Counted from the first letter of the stretch, positions 22,155-33,226 are shown. The stretch: DNA of 64,000 nucleotides from Chitinophagaceae bacterium (GCA_947446645.1 CANFHA010000008.1:62001-126000); one strand, 5' to 3'. Program-made: numbers and translations. Notes: generated by a model not told the origin, from the sequence alone.

Positions 22155-23423
22155 ATGCAGGTGCTCATTCATAAGGCCAAGGTAATAGATCCTCAATCAG
22201 AGTTTCATGATAAGGTTGTGGACCTGTTAGTTGATAACGGCATCATCAAAAAAATTGCAGAAGCTATAGATGCAAAAGCTGATACTGTAGTTGAGGCCAG
22301 GGGACTGTGCGTGAGCCCGGGATGGGTAGATGTTTTTGCAGATTACCGTGAGCCGGGTTTTGAGCAAAAAGAAACCATACAGAGTGGCCTTGAAGCAGCA
22401 GCAGCGGGTGGATTCACAGATGTGATGCTGGCACCCAATACACAACCTGCGGTAAGTACAAAATCAATAGTTCAGTTTGTCATTCAAAAAGCAAATGGCA
22501 ACGTTGTAGCCCTGCACCCTATAGGGGCGGCCACACAGAATACAGACGGCAAGGACCTGGCCGAAATGCTGGATATGCGCGCGAACGGCGCAGTGGCATT
22601 CTCTGATGGCTGGAAACCGCTGCAGCATGCCAACCTGATGCTGAAAGCACTGGAATATGTGAAAGCATTTCATGGTACCATTATACAAATACCGGTAGAT
22701 GCTTCGCTGGCATCGGGCGGATTAATGAACGAGGGTATTATTTCTACCGGACTGGGCATGGCCGGTATACCTGCGCTGGCGGAGTCGATAATGGTGCACC
22801 GGGATATTGAGCTTTTGCGCTATACAGGCTCAAAGCTGCATATAACCGGTGTGTCTACAGCCGAGTCGCTGGAAATGATAAGGAAAGCGAAAACAGAGGG
22901 GCTTGCAGTTACCTGCTCTGTAACACCGTACCATCTGGCACTAACCGAGGAATCGCTGACCAGCTATGACAGCGCATTCAAAGTATCGCCGCCACTAAGG
23001 AGCGAAGCAGACCGCATGGCACTTATAGCTGGCCTGAAAGACGGAACGATAGACTGCATAGCAACCCACCACCGCCCTCATGAATGGGACGCGAAAACAA
23101 AGGAGTTTGAATATGCATCTGACGGGATGGCGGTGCAGGAAAGCACCTTTAACATACTGTGGGATACGCTGAAAGAATTTATAACCATAGAGCGCCTGGT
23201 GGAGACGCTGACCATAATGCCACGAGCCATCTTCGGGCTGGAGGCGCACGAAATAAGCAAGGGCAGTAAAGCTACGCTGACCTTGTTTACTACAAGCGGC
23301 AGCCATACGCTTGCAAAACGAGACACGAAGTCAACAGGCATCAACAATCCATTTACCGACAAGAAACTGAGCGGGCGAGTACTCGGCATCATCAATAACG
23401 GACAACTACATTTAAACAAATAG
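22155..23423 (+). CDS. pyrC: dihydroorotase (multifunctional complex type)
   Basis: LCVSPGWVDVFADYREPGFEQKETIQSGLEAAAAGGFTDVMLAPNTQPAV...CIATHHRPHEWDAK. Confidence 0.85.
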   Translation: MQVLIHKAKVIDPQSEFHDKVVDLLVDNGIIKKIAEAIDAKADTVVEARGLCVSPGWVDVFADYREPGFEQKETIQSGLEAAAAGGFTDVMLAPNTQPAVSTKSIVQFVIQKANGNVVALHPIGAATQNTDGKDLAEMLDMRANGAVAFSDGWKPLQHANLMLKALEYVKAFHGTIIQIPVDASLASGGLMNEGIISTGLGMAGIPALAESIMVHRDIELLRYTGSKLHITGVSTAESLEMIRKAKTEGLAVTCSVTPYHLALTEESLTSYDSAFKVSPPLRSEADRMALIAGLKDGTIDCIATHHRPHEWDAKTKEFEYASDGMAVQESTFNILWDTLKEFITIERLVETLTIMPRAIFGLEAHEISKGSKATLTLFTTSGSHTLAKRDTKSTGINNPFTDKKLSGRVLGIINNGQLHLNK

Positions 23424-23426
23424 ATC

Positions 23427-23972
23427 ATGGAAAATATCAGTACTGCGGAAAGAAACAAAATGGCCGCTATTTACGGCATATTACTTGGCATCATCTACAT
23501 GGTGCTGACTACATTTACTTATATGAGCGCCGGAAGCCTGATGGGATTCTACGGCTTTACAGCACTTGCCTTTATTCTTTATTTTATAGGCATGGGCATT
23601 TTCGCAGGCAGAATAAGGAAAGCGAATGGCGGCTACATAGAGTTTAAGGATGTTTTTGCAGCGATCATAATAATGGTGTTTATCTCTTGCCTTATCAGTT
23701 ATGTGTACAACCTTATTTACATGAAATATGTGGATCCTGGCTTTATGGATAAGATGAAGAATACCACTATCCAGTTCATGGAAAAAAACAAAGTACCGGA
23801 TGAGCAGATAGACGAAGCTATGCGCAAATTTGACAAACAGGCGGCAGATGCCAAAAGCTTCAGCATTGGCAGTATGCTACTTTCTTATTTTGAGATGTCT
23901 GTGTTTTGCTGCCTGTTCGGCCTCATCGTTGCGGCTATTGTAAAAAAGAAGAAGCCGATATTTGATAATTAA
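23427..23972 (+). CDS. DUF4199 domain-containing membrane protein
   Basis: YGILLGIIYMVLTTFTY..., GFTALAFILYFIGMGIFAGRIRKANGGYIEFKDVFAAIIIMVFISCLISYVYNLIY. Confidence 0.85.
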   Translation: MENISTAERNKMAAIYGILLGIIYMVLTTFTYMSAGSLMGFYGFTALAFILYFIGMGIFAGRIRKANGGYIEFKDVFAAIIIMVFISCLISYVYNLIYMKYVDPGFMDKMKNTTIQFMEKNKVPDEQIDEAMRKFDKQAADAKSFSIGSMLLSYFEMSVFCCLFGLIVAAIVKKKKPIFDN

Positions 23973-24093
23973 AACTGATGTCGCAAATTTCGACATCAAA
24001 GGCAGGTAAATTTGAAAACTTGAGTTTCAAATTTTGCCCTCTATTTTAAACTAATTGTGATTTATAAATATTTTTTAATGTATGCAAATAAAT

Positions 24094-24120
24094 CTTGCTA
24101 TAACAAATTGTTATAGCAAG
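24094..24120. promoter_or_regulatory. perfect 13-bp-arm palindrome, candidate operator of the ORF6N gene
   Basis: CTTGCTATAACAA-a-TTGTTATAGCAAG, 17 nt upstream of ATG 24137. Confidence 0.6.
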
Positions 24121-24136
24121 ATGGGTGAGAAATCTA

Positions 24137-24669
24137 ATGGAGAAAAAGAAACTACAGCTAGTGCAAGATGAAATAATATTTCTAAAATATACCTTATTCG
24201 TGGGCTTAAGATCATGCTAGATAATGAGCTGGCAGAACTGCATGGCGTCACCACTTCCGTATTAAATCAATCAACAAAAAGGAACTCAGATCGTTTCCCA
24301 GATGATTTCATGTTTCAGCTGACAAAAGAGGAGTTTGAAACCCTAAAAACACAAATAGTGACATCAAATTGGGGCGGCCGAAGAAATTTGCCTTACGCAT
24401 TCACAGAACAAGGTGTTGCCATGTTATCCAGCGTACTTAGCAGTGATATCGCCATAAGAGTAAATATTCAAATCATACGCTTGTTTACTAAGATGCGCGA
24501 AATGGTAATGAGTAACCAAAGCCTACTGTTACGAATGGAAAAGATGGAGCGTGAGTTAAATAGTCAAGGACAGGATATAGATACTATATTTAATTACCTT
24601 GATCAGTTCATTAAACAAAATGAGAAGCCACGGGAAAAGATCGGATTTAAGCAAAGAAATGAAGACTAA
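24137..24669 (+). pseudogene. ORF6N-domain DNA-binding protein, frameshifted near its N-terminus
   Basis: MEKKKLQLVQDEII in frame 1; (S)KIYLIRGLKIMLDNELAELHGVTTSVLNQSTKRNSDRFPDDFMFQLTKEEFE in another frame; removing one AT dinucleotide near 24175-24178 restores one ORF. Confidence 0.75.
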
Positions 24670-24775
24670 CCTTTCTCTCTTTACACCGAAATGAAGTAAT
24701 AAAAATGACGCCCATTTCATTTTACCCCTTATTTCGTATCATTGTTTTCATAGTTTTAAGTAACTCCGCAAAGCA

Positions 24776-26111
24776 TTGATAAAAAGATTCTTCAGTAAGC
24801 ATTTTGTTGTGCTGCTTGGCAACGGCTCTACCTCCGTTATTGGCTTTGTCATGGCCTACATTATATTTCATTATCTCTCTGAGGCTGAGGCTGGTATGTG
24901 GTTTTTTCTCCAAAGCTTTGTGGGCCTTTGCGAGGCTTGCAGGTATGGATTTTTGTCTACGGCCGCTGTAAAGTTCTACGCCGGTACTGATACCCAAAGA
25001 GGTGCAATAGTGCTGGGGTCTGTATGGTTTCTCGCTATTGGCCTGTCTGTTGTTTTCATGACGCTCAATGGACTTGCATTCTTTATCCTTCCCTTTACTC
25101 ATAATTATGAGTTCATATTATGCATAAAGTAGGTAGGGATAAACTATCTAAGCTCATTGCCGGCAGATGTAGTATTCTGGAGGCTGCAGGCCGACGAGGA
25201 GTACACAAAAAAGTTCTGGTTCAGAATGATAAACAGCTGTAGTACTATCCTTGCTTTCTTAGTGCTGGTTTTCCTGCATCGTTTTACGCTGGAAAATGTG
25301 ATCATTTACAATTTTGTAACCAACTGCACATCCAGTCTTATAGGCATTATCTGGTACAAGAGCGGCATACAGTATATTGCCAGGAGAACAAAAGAATGTG
25401 TGACAGAGATATTCCATTTCGGAAAGTTCACCTTTGGCACTACCATGTTCTCCAGCCTGCTTGGCAATACCGACACATGGATACTCAACTTTGTGCTGGG
25501 GCCGGCAGCTGTGGCTGTGTACAACCTGGGCAACCGGCTTATGGCCATTGCGGAGCTCCCTCTTCGTTCATTTGCCACTACTGCTATGTCTGAAATGTCT
25601 GTAGCCTATAATGCCAAAGACACCCAGGAAGTAGGCAACCTATTCCGGAAGTACGCTGGGATGCTTACGATAGTGTTTATACTAATGGTACCGTTTGTAT
25701 TATTTGGTGCGGATTACGCGATAGAACTTCTTGGCGGCCATAAATTTGATGGTGCAGACGGGACGGAAGCAGCTAATATTTTCAGGCTTGTAATGATAAT
25801 GGCCATTGCGTACCCTATAGACCGGTTTTAATGGTATAGCGCTGGACGTAACTCACCATACAAAAGTCAATTTTTACAAAATGGTAATTGTGATAATACT
25901 GAAGGTAGCCTGCGGCTTCGTCTTTACGCAGCTATTGAAAAATGTTTACGGTATAGTTGCAGCGAATTACATTTCACTGATAGTGTCAATAATATATGGC
26001 TACTACCAACTGCGGAAACACGTTCCACACAGCCTTTCAGGCGTGTTGGGAGTAGGATATAAGGAATGTATATTGCTGGTACAACAATCTTACAGAAATT
26101 TTAAAAAGTGA
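24776..26111 (+). pseudogene. polysaccharide/O-antigen flippase-like membrane protein, disrupted
   Basis: ORFs 24776-25132 and 25157-25831 share a frame, separated by TAG at 25130-25132 (...FILCIK*VGINYLSSLPADVVFW); third piece needs loss of one T in TTTT at 25826-25829 (DRF|NGIALDVTHHTKVNFYKMVIVIIL). Confidence 0.85.
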
Positions 26112-26121
26112 TCTCTCCACC

Positions 26122-27039
26122 ATGAATGAACAACACTATTTCAAGGATGTAACCTTGCTAATTACACACTACAACCGATGGCGGTCGCTGGAGCGGCTGC
26201 TGAATTCACTAGAGAAATTGAATTGCAAATTTGAGGACATAGTCGTGTCTGATGATGCCAGCCGGCCCGAGCATCTTGACGAAGTAAAGCGGATGCAGAG
26301 CACTTATAACTACCGGCTTATAACCACACCAAAAAACGGTGGCTATGGCAACTGCATTAATAAGGGTATGGACCAGATACACACGCCCTATACGCTATAC
26401 CTGCAGGAAGACTTTGTGCCATTTGATATTTTCCCACAGAATTTTGAGCATGCGCTGACAATAATGAACGAAGACCAAAGCGTGGACTACATTCGCTTCT
26501 GGGCGATAGGCGAGCAGCATATAGACCTTAAGCCTTACAAGTGGGGCTTTTCAGAAATGGTCTTTAAGTTCTCGAATCCGCACCACCTGAAATTTTACCA
26601 GTTCAGCGACACACCTAATATCAAGCGAAGCACGTTCACAGAAAAGTTTGGCCGCTACCGTGAGGGTATTCATGGTGACCTGACAGATTACTACATGGCT
26701 ATATCTTTCCTGCACAACAAAGGTAAAGGGCTGTTTTACAATAAGTACGATACGCTATTCGCACACGACAACTCTGATGAAGCAAGCGTATCCCGCCCGC
26801 TGACGCACTGGAAGCAAAGCACCAGCTTGCCTATACGGCTTATGCGTTTTTTCTTCCTCAGGTATAAGTGGATGAAGGGCACCTGGCTGGTATTGTTCCT
26901 GAAGAAAAACGTTCATTCGCTCATACTGGCTTTACGCTTGCTTTCAGACTGGCTTCCATTAGAAGAGATAGCAGATATTGATTGCCGTTCATTTGATATA
27001 ATTGACGATGGAAGATGGTTCAAGCTCGTGGCGGATTAA
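26122..27039 (+). CDS. family 2-type glycosyltransferase
   Basis: VTLLITHYNRWRSLERLLNSLEKLNCKFEDIVVSDDASRPEHLDEV...TPKNGGYGNCINKGMDQIHTPYTLYLQED. Confidence 0.9.
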   Translation: MNEQHYFKDVTLLITHYNRWRSLERLLNSLEKLNCKFEDIVVSDDASRPEHLDEVKRMQSTYNYRLITTPKNGGYGNCINKGMDQIHTPYTLYLQEDFVPFDIFPQNFEHALTIMNEDQSVDYIRFWAIGEQHIDLKPYKWGFSEMVFKFSNPHHLKFYQFSDTPNIKRSTFTEKFGRYREGIHGDLTDYYMAISFLHNKGKGLFYNKYDTLFAHDNSDEASVSRPLTHWKQSTSLPIRLMRFFFLRYKWMKGTWLVLFLKKNVHSLILALRLLSDWLPLEEIADIDCRSFDIIDDGRWFKLVAD

Positions 27040-27154
27040 AAATGTTTAAAATGATGTAAATACAGTAGCAAGTATATAGGCAACAGGGAGGGGACATGAA
27101 AATTTCGCGCGTGACATAGGAGCCAAAAAGACAAGTTCAAATTCATTTTACATT

Positions 27155-28045
27155 ATGTCTAATATTTCAAGGCTCCTTCTGGTGCTGCTAGCCTTTATCA
27201 CGGGCGCTGTGTTCCTGTTTTCGGCATATACCAAGATGTACCCGACCATACAGGCATTTGAATATAACATAGCCAGCCAGGCTGGATGGTCCTATATGGC
27301 CGCTTCTATAGCAGCAAGATTTTTTATTGGGCTTGAAGCAGGGCTGGGTTCACTTATCTTATTTCACTATTTCGGCAAGAATAAGTGGGTGCTAAAAGCT
27401 TCATTTGCACTGGTGGCCGGCTTCACGCTATACCTGGTATGGCTATGGATAAAAATGGGCAACAATGTAAACTGGGGCTGCTTCGGCAATAACATTTGGA
27501 TGAGCCCATCTACTTCTATTATTAAAAACATTGTATTGCTGTTGGCCATTGGTGTGCTTACACGCTGGCATAAAGGCATCACATGGTCCAACGTAATTCC
27601 TGTGGTACACATGATCTGCATGTTCAGCCTCGCATACCTGCTCATACCTGTTTTCACCCATTACAGGCTTAACAGCGCAGCTATTTATGCAGTGCCTAAG
27701 TATGCGCCGGCTGTAGACCTTTCCAGGGGCAAACACATTGTAGCGTTCGTGAGCCCGGAGTGCAGCCACTGCCACAAAGCCAGCTCCATAATGCACGGCA
27801 TGATGACTAAAAACCCGGCAATCCCATTCCTTCTTGTGATAGCCGACACCGCCGCCGACCTTAGTGATTTCTGGAAAGAAACGAATGCCGAAACAGTACC
27901 TCATTCGCGGCTAGGCGAAGAACCATTTGACAAGTACACCGGAGGTGAATACCCACAAATAATATGGGTGAACAATGGAATGGTAGAAGCAAACACCACT
28001 TACCCTGAACTAGATCAGAAAGTTATAGAGCAATGGATGAAGTAG
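27155..28045 (+). CDS. MauE/DoxX-like membrane protein with C-terminal thioredoxin-like domain
   Basis: N-term LLAFITGAVFLFSAYTKMYPTIQAFEY; C-term HIVAFVSPECSHCHKASSIMHGM. Confidence 0.8.
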   Translation: MSNISRLLLVLLAFITGAVFLFSAYTKMYPTIQAFEYNIASQAGWSYMAASIAARFFIGLEAGLGSLILFHYFGKNKWVLKASFALVAGFTLYLVWLWIKMGNNVNWGCFGNNIWMSPSTSIIKNIVLLLAIGVLTRWHKGITWSNVIPVVHMICMFSLAYLLIPVFTHYRLNSAAIYAVPKYAPAVDLSRGKHIVAFVSPECSHCHKASSIMHGMMTKNPAIPFLLVIADTAADLSDFWKETNAETVPHSRLGEEPFDKYTGGEYPQIIWVNNGMVEANTTYPELDQKVIEQWMK

Positions 28046-28085
28046 ATGGCATGGTTTTCATAGCTGCATAGTAAAACACACTACT

Positions 28086-28271
28086 ATGCCACTACTTACC
28101 ATTCTGCTCGTAATAATAGTTGTCGGAGTATTGCTCTGGCTTGTGAACTCTTATGTTCCTATGGACAGCAAAATTAAAAGCATTCTTAATGATGTTGTTG
28201 TCATTGTGCTCATCATATGGCTGCTTAATGCCTTTGGGGTGCTTTCGTCATTGCAGCATGTAAAAGTGTAG
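28086..28271 (+). CDS. small Thivi_2564-like membrane protein
   Basis: 61 aa, two TM segments, LLWLVNSYVPMDSKIKSILNDVVVIVLIIWLL. Confidence 0.75.
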   Translation: MPLLTILLVIIVVGVLLWLVNSYVPMDSKIKSILNDVVVIVLIIWLLNAFGVLSSLQHVKV

Positions 28272-28297
28272 CTCTTCAGCATTGCATTAAGAACAAT

Positions 28298-28324
28298 AGA
28301 GGCCGCCCGCTATGGGCAGCCTCT
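28298..28324. terminator. stem-loop between convergent genes
   Basis: AGAGGCcGCCC-gctat-GGGCaGCCTCT. Confidence 0.6.
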
Positions 28325-28360
28325 ACGTGTTATAGTGAAAGGTGTGGATAAGGACTGGCT

Positions 28361-29371
28361 TTATTTTTCCTTTATATTGCTGCAGATATTGCCCGCCAGG
28401 CTGGCGACAATATTGTTGTACGCTTTTTCGTTCAGCTTTTCATTGGCAGTCTTTTTTGCTTCATCCTTTATTTTAGGATCTAGGCAGAGGCCTTTTTTGA
28501 ACGCCATGCGGTAACCGCTATAAAACAGGCCTTTAGAGTAGAACATATTGTCTTTCTTTCCTTCAGCCAGTGGCAGTGGGTTAGGACCAAACATATACAT
28601 GCTCACGGCGCTAAGGAAATGGCGGTCTTTACGATGTTTAGAATCACAAAGCATAGTGTTTACTACTACCAATACTGCATCTACATCAAGCTCTTTGCAA
28701 AGATCACTACCCATTGACTCGATCAGTTTATCATCCATTTCACCAACACCGCCGTTTGTCTTTACTGATTTATGTTTTGCATTAGCCACAAACCTGTTGC
28801 TATTCATATTGCACAGGGTAAAGCCGTCTGCGGGTTCCTTCGTTTCTATAGTAGTTCCTGCATCGCCGCTTCCTTTGAAGAAGGATGTTAATTTACCACC
28901 CAGCTTATTAAGAGTGCTGTGCTTTGCCTCAAAGCTCCTGTAATACTGAGCTTTACCTGCGCTGGCAAACTGTGATGGCGTGAGTATTTCCATATCATTG
29001 CCTTTAAAAACCTGCCTCATAGTATCCATGCTGAGCTTGTAGTAGTAGTTGGCGTACTGGCGCACACCTTCCTGCGACGTGTTGGTAGTTCTGTAGGTGC
29101 GACCCGTGGACCTGGTACCTGATACTTTCGTAAGTCCCGGATCTTCAACATAGAAAGAAACAAGCGCGATGCGTTTTGGCGACTTAGGCAATTTTGCAAA
29201 ATCTACCGTGAAGCCCCGGCCATTTTCCCTGATCTTCGATTTGCTTACATCATACCTGGCCTTTGATGAAAGGTCCTTTTCTGCATAGCTTGACAGCTTT
29301 GATACTCCTTTGCAGGCAGCGAGACTTAGTGTAGCCATGGCAAACATCATGGCATAGTTTGTGTTTTTCAT
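28361..29371 (-). CDS. hypothetical lipoprotein
   Basis: lipobox-like MKNTNYAMMFAMATLSLAAC; ORF caller extended to a TTG at 29380. Confidence 0.6.
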   Translation of the reverse strand: MKNTNYAMMFAMATLSLAACKGVSKLSSYAEKDLSSKARYDVSKSKIRENGRGFTVDFAKLPKSPKRIALVSFYVEDPGLTKVSGTRSTGRTYRTTNTSQEGVRQYANYYYKLSMDTMRQVFKGNDMEILTPSQFASAGKAQYYRSFEAKHSTLNKLGGKLTSFFKGSGDAGTTIETKEPADGFTLCNMNSNRFVANAKHKSVKTNGGVGEMDDKLIESMGSDLCKELDVDAVLVVVNTMLCDSKHRKDRHFLSAVSMYMFGPNPLPLAEGKKDNMFYSKGLFYSGYRMAFKKGLCLDPKIKDEAKKTANEKLNEKAYNNIVASLAGNICSNIKEK

Positions 29372-29417
29372 ACTCTTCAATTTTTATCAAAATTATAGAG
29401 CGTGTCACCGGCATACA

Positions 29418-29433
29418 TACCCTCTTCAGGGTA
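29418..29433. promoter_or_regulatory. palindromic motif copy 1 (TACCCTcttcAGGGTA)
   Basis: within cataccctcttcagggtattta; same 22-mer near 33227; about 47 nt upstream of ATG at 29371. Confidence 0.6.
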
Positions 29434-29467
29434 TTTATGTGATCAGGAACCGGAAGGCAGGGAGGAA

Positions 29468-30106
29468 TCAAATGATCTTATGTGTGTACGCATACTTAAG
29501 CAGGCCTATTATGGTCTGCACACCTGTCTTGCGAAATATGTTTTTTCTGTGCGTCTCTACGGTACGCTCGCTGATGCAGAGCTCATCGGCAATCTGTTTA
29601 TTGCCCATTTCCTTTTCTATCAGCCTTATTATTTCTATTTCACGATTGGTGAGGTGGGAGTCAGCGTCGTCAGTACCTTTTACGGCCCTCATCAGCTCTC
29701 TTGTAATATCCGGCGAGAAATAAACATCTCCGGCGGCCACCTTTTTCAATGCCTCAATAAGCTCCGCTTTGCCGGTATTCTTCAGAATATAGCCGGAGAT
29801 ACCTGAATCGAGCATCTCTTTGATGACAGTAATATCGCTGAACATAGACAGGGCAAGGATGTAAAGGGCAGGATACTTTTTCCTTATCAGCCGTGTGAGC
29901 TCTACACCGGTCAGCTCCGGCATCTGCACATCAGTAAGTACTATGTCTACCTGCAGCTTCTCCAGCATTTGCAGTACGTCTGCAGGCATATTGCAGGTAC
30001 CGCTTATTTCAAAATCCGACTCATTGAGCAATAGTGAGCTAATGCCATCTATTACCAGCTGGTGATCGTCAACTATGAATATTTTAATTTTATCCTTTGC
30101 TCTCAT
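29468..30106 (-). CDS. NarL/LuxR-family response regulator
   Basis: KIFIVDDHQLVIDGISSLL...DIVLTDVQMPELTGVEL...LTNREIEIIRLIEKEMGNKQIADELCISERTVETHRKNIFRKTGVQTIIGLLKYA. Confidence 0.95.
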   Translation of the reverse strand: MRAKDKIKIFIVDDHQLVIDGISSLLLNESDFEISGTCNMPADVLQMLEKLQVDIVLTDVQMPELTGVELTRLIRKKYPALYILALSMFSDITVIKEMLDSGISGYILKNTGKAELIEALKKVAAGDVYFSPDITRELMRAVKGTDDADSHLTNREIEIIRLIEKEMGNKQIADELCISERTVETHRKNIFRKTGVQTIIGLLKYAYTHKII

Positions 30107-32045
30107 CGCCTTTATACGGAATATACACAGCTACCAGTGTTCCTTTACCCGGCGCCGAATCATAGTCTACTTTTCCATTCAGGAAGGCCACCCTGGCCTT
30201 GATACTTTTTAGTCCTATACCGTCCCTGCTCTTTGCCGGATCGAAGCCCGAGCCATTATCTTCAATAGTCACTGTAATGCTTTCTGCATCTTTATGCAGC
30301 TGTATGTACAAGGTAGTTGCCTGCGCGTGCTTAATAACATTGTTCACAGACTCCTGTATTATGCGATACAGTACTATCTCAACGTTGGCATCTATCGATT
30401 CCTTTAGGCCGAAAGTCTCAAGTGTTACTTTCAGTGCGGCGGCGTCTATCTTATCAATAAAATCTTTCACGGCCATATGCAGGCCCAGTTTCAGCAATAC
30501 GTTTGGCATCATCTGGTGAGAAATAGCCCTTACTTCACGGCAACTCTCATCTACAAGGCTAAGCGTTTTTGCCATTAGCACGCGCTCTGCCTCTTCTGTA
30601 ATTTTTATACGGTCTGCTATGCCCGACAAGTTCATTTTTACTGTAGAAAATAACTGGCCTATTCCGTCATGCAGATCGCGTGCTATTCTCTGGCGTTCCA
30701 TTTCCTCGGCAGCTATTACAGCCCTGGATGCCATTTGCTGCTGTTTCAATATCTCTTCATTCAGTATAGCGGCCTGCCTGAGGCGATAGCGATTGTAAAA
30801 CAAAACGGCGAGCACTACGGCCAGAATAAAGAAGGCTATGATACCCGCAATAATGACATTACGGTAGTTAATAGATAATTGCTTTATGGTATTCTGTTCA
30901 TTGAGCAACTCTATTTGCTGCTGCTTTTTTTCCGACTCATATTTAAACATCAATTCGCTGAACTGGCCTGCCATTGCCTGCGAATTAATAGTATCCGTGA
31001 TGCTGGAGTACAAGTCGAAATACCGCATGGCGGAATCCGGCTGCTTTTTGAGGATGTAGTACCCGGCAAGGCCGTGGTAAAGCGTTCTCAAAATTGACGA
31101 CTTAATATCGGCGTCTTTCAATGCTATAGCCGTTTTCAGGTAAAAATTGGCTGAGTCTGCCTGCCTGCTGTCGATGTATGCAGAAGCAATGTTAGCTGCG
31201 TAAAATGCTTCATCGTTCTTACTCTCCAGTTTCAGGGATACATCAAACGCCAGTTTATAATAGCGGATGCCAATCTGGTCCTCCCCTCTTGACCTGTACA
31301 AATAGGCCAGATCGTTGTATGCCGCAGCCAGCTGGCTTAGTGCGTTTGTCAGCCTGAAAAGATCTATAGCCTTTAACTGGTAAACTATGGCGCTATCCAG
31401 CATGTTTTTGCCGGCATAGATTCCTTGTATAACAGCGTAAGTGACACCTACTTCAAAACTGTCATTATTAGCAATAGCAAGAGACAAAGCCTGCCGTGAA
31501 TAGCGCAACGCCTCATCGAATTTCTTCACTTTCTGGTACAGAGTGGAAACATTGTTGAGGGTGATCAGTATGAACTGATCGTTCTTCAGCTCCTCGGCCA
31601 GTTTCAGCACCTGGAGCTGATAAGTAGCTGCCTGCTCATAATCTCCCTCCTCCTGGTAAATGACGGCTATCTTATTAAGAGAGCTTACGATCAGCGATTT
31701 GTCGCCAATACGCTGCCTTATTTCCAGCGCCTTTTTATTGTTGATAAGTGCGTTGGTGTAGTCGCTCTTATAGTACTGTATTACCGCAAGATCATTGAGC
31801 GCATTTGCGGTATACTTTGGTATGTTTATCCTGTCTGTTATTGCCTGCTGCATTTTCTGATACTGCAGTGCTGTGTCAGGTGCATTGTTTGCATACTCAA
31901 AGCTCAGCTCTGATAAAATAGCAATCCGTAGCGTATCGTCTTTTACACGATTGAGCTCATTTTTCAGACTATCGTTTTTAGCGTGCGAGCTAAAGGCCCG
32001 CACGCTAAAAGATATTACCAGCACTAACTTGAATAGAGATCTCAT
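30090..32045 (-). CDS. TPR sensor histidine kinase, NarX/HisKA_3 type
   Basis: TPR array, TM, EMERQRIARDLHDGIGQLFSTVKMNLSG, DNGSGFDPAKSRDGIGLKSIKARVAFLNG; overlaps response regulator. Confidence 0.93.
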   Translation of the reverse strand: MRSLFKLVLVISFSVRAFSSHAKNDSLKNELNRVKDDTLRIAILSELSFEYANNAPDTALQYQKMQQAITDRINIPKYTANALNDLAVIQYYKSDYTNALINNKKALEIRQRIGDKSLIVSSLNKIAVIYQEEGDYEQAATYQLQVLKLAEELKNDQFILITLNNVSTLYQKVKKFDEALRYSRQALSLAIANNDSFEVGVTYAVIQGIYAGKNMLDSAIVYQLKAIDLFRLTNALSQLAAAYNDLAYLYRSRGEDQIGIRYYKLAFDVSLKLESKNDEAFYAANIASAYIDSRQADSANFYLKTAIALKDADIKSSILRTLYHGLAGYYILKKQPDSAMRYFDLYSSITDTINSQAMAGQFSELMFKYESEKKQQQIELLNEQNTIKQLSINYRNVIIAGIIAFFILAVVLAVLFYNRYRLRQAAILNEEILKQQQMASRAVIAAEEMERQRIARDLHDGIGQLFSTVKMNLSGIADRIKITEEAERVLMAKTLSLVDESCREVRAISHQMMPNVLLKLGLHMAVKDFIDKIDAAALKVTLETFGLKESIDANVEIVLYRIIQESVNNVIKHAQATTLYIQLHKDAESITVTIEDNGSGFDPAKSRDGIGLKSIKARVAFLNGKVDYDSAPGKGTLVAVYIPYKGDESKG

Positions 32046-32096
32046 GTTTAAGTAAGGCAAATATAGAGGATTAATGATGCCATAAGGCTTAAGATA

Positions 32097-33136
32097 CTAT
32101 GCCTTGATTTCCTTCTTACCCTTAAAATGAAAATATTTTCCAGATCCTATAGACAGGCCCATGCCCAGAGAAATGTAGGTCCCGTTATCCATGAAGTCCT
32201 TGCCCATTACCGGGCCTGGTTTCTGGCCAAATTCGAAGTTATACTCAAATGAAACCCTTTTACAATTATGATGTGTGAACCCGGCTTTCCAGCCGAGGTG
32301 TCTGATAGCGCCGCTTTGGGGTATCAGTTTCCATTCTGTTCCAGTGTTGTCTATAACATTTGAGATGGGGACAACAGGCGCCAGCATTACATCTGCATAC
32401 AGATCCAATGTATTCCGATTGGCTTTTATACCTTCGCCCGAACTTATTTCCACATTAGTAATAGAACGATAATGGAGACCACCATATATACTAACCACAT
32501 GTGTCATGGACAGTGGTTTGTAGGATTCTCCTGAGGGCTGAATGTTGCCTGTTGATGTTCCTACTTCATCTATAGGCACAGTTACATGCCCGTCTTTGCT
32601 CTGATATTTGTAAAAAGGATGGCTCTTCATATCGAACTCAAGCCCCCTGCGGTTTATGTATATACCCCCTTCCACGCCAAAAAGTCGTTTCACTGTAGCG
32701 GGTATGCGTATGTAGCGCGTATGGGTATAGTTGCCATAGTGACTGCTTGATAAAACTATCTTGACATTTCTTTTGGTCTTATTCTTATTTACAAGGTAGA
32801 AGGCACTACCCATGTCTATGACCAGTTGCTTTTTCTGCCCGCCTTTATTCTCTGGGAAACCTGTAACCACATGATGGGTAGCGGCATCTGCCCACGCAAA
32901 CTTTGCCTGCACATAAGGCATGATCCGGCTGCCTACCATAGTCTCCAGTTTCACTGCACTGCCAAGGCAGGGCTCGAGGTAAGTATCTGCCGTGAAGAGG
33001 TCCAGATACAACATTGTTCTTTTATAGTCGTCAGGATCATTTTCTGTTTTGCGGTAGGAAACATTTTGTGCCTGCAATGCCATGCTGGCTGTAAGCATGC
33101 CAGCGAGCAGCATTGTACTTTTTTTGTTCAGATGCA
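32097..33136 (-). CDS. hypothetical outer-membrane protein
   Basis: signal peptide MHLNKKSTMLLAGMLTASMALQAQ; barrel-like C-terminus; ORF caller start 33275 is probably too far upstream. Confidence 0.55.
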
Positions 33137-33226
33137 TAATTGTACGTTTTAGAGGCTCGTAAATACAGGCGCCGGTGTTAAACATAAATGATGCTGTAAA
33201 AGTAGATTTGGTGAATTTGATACGCA

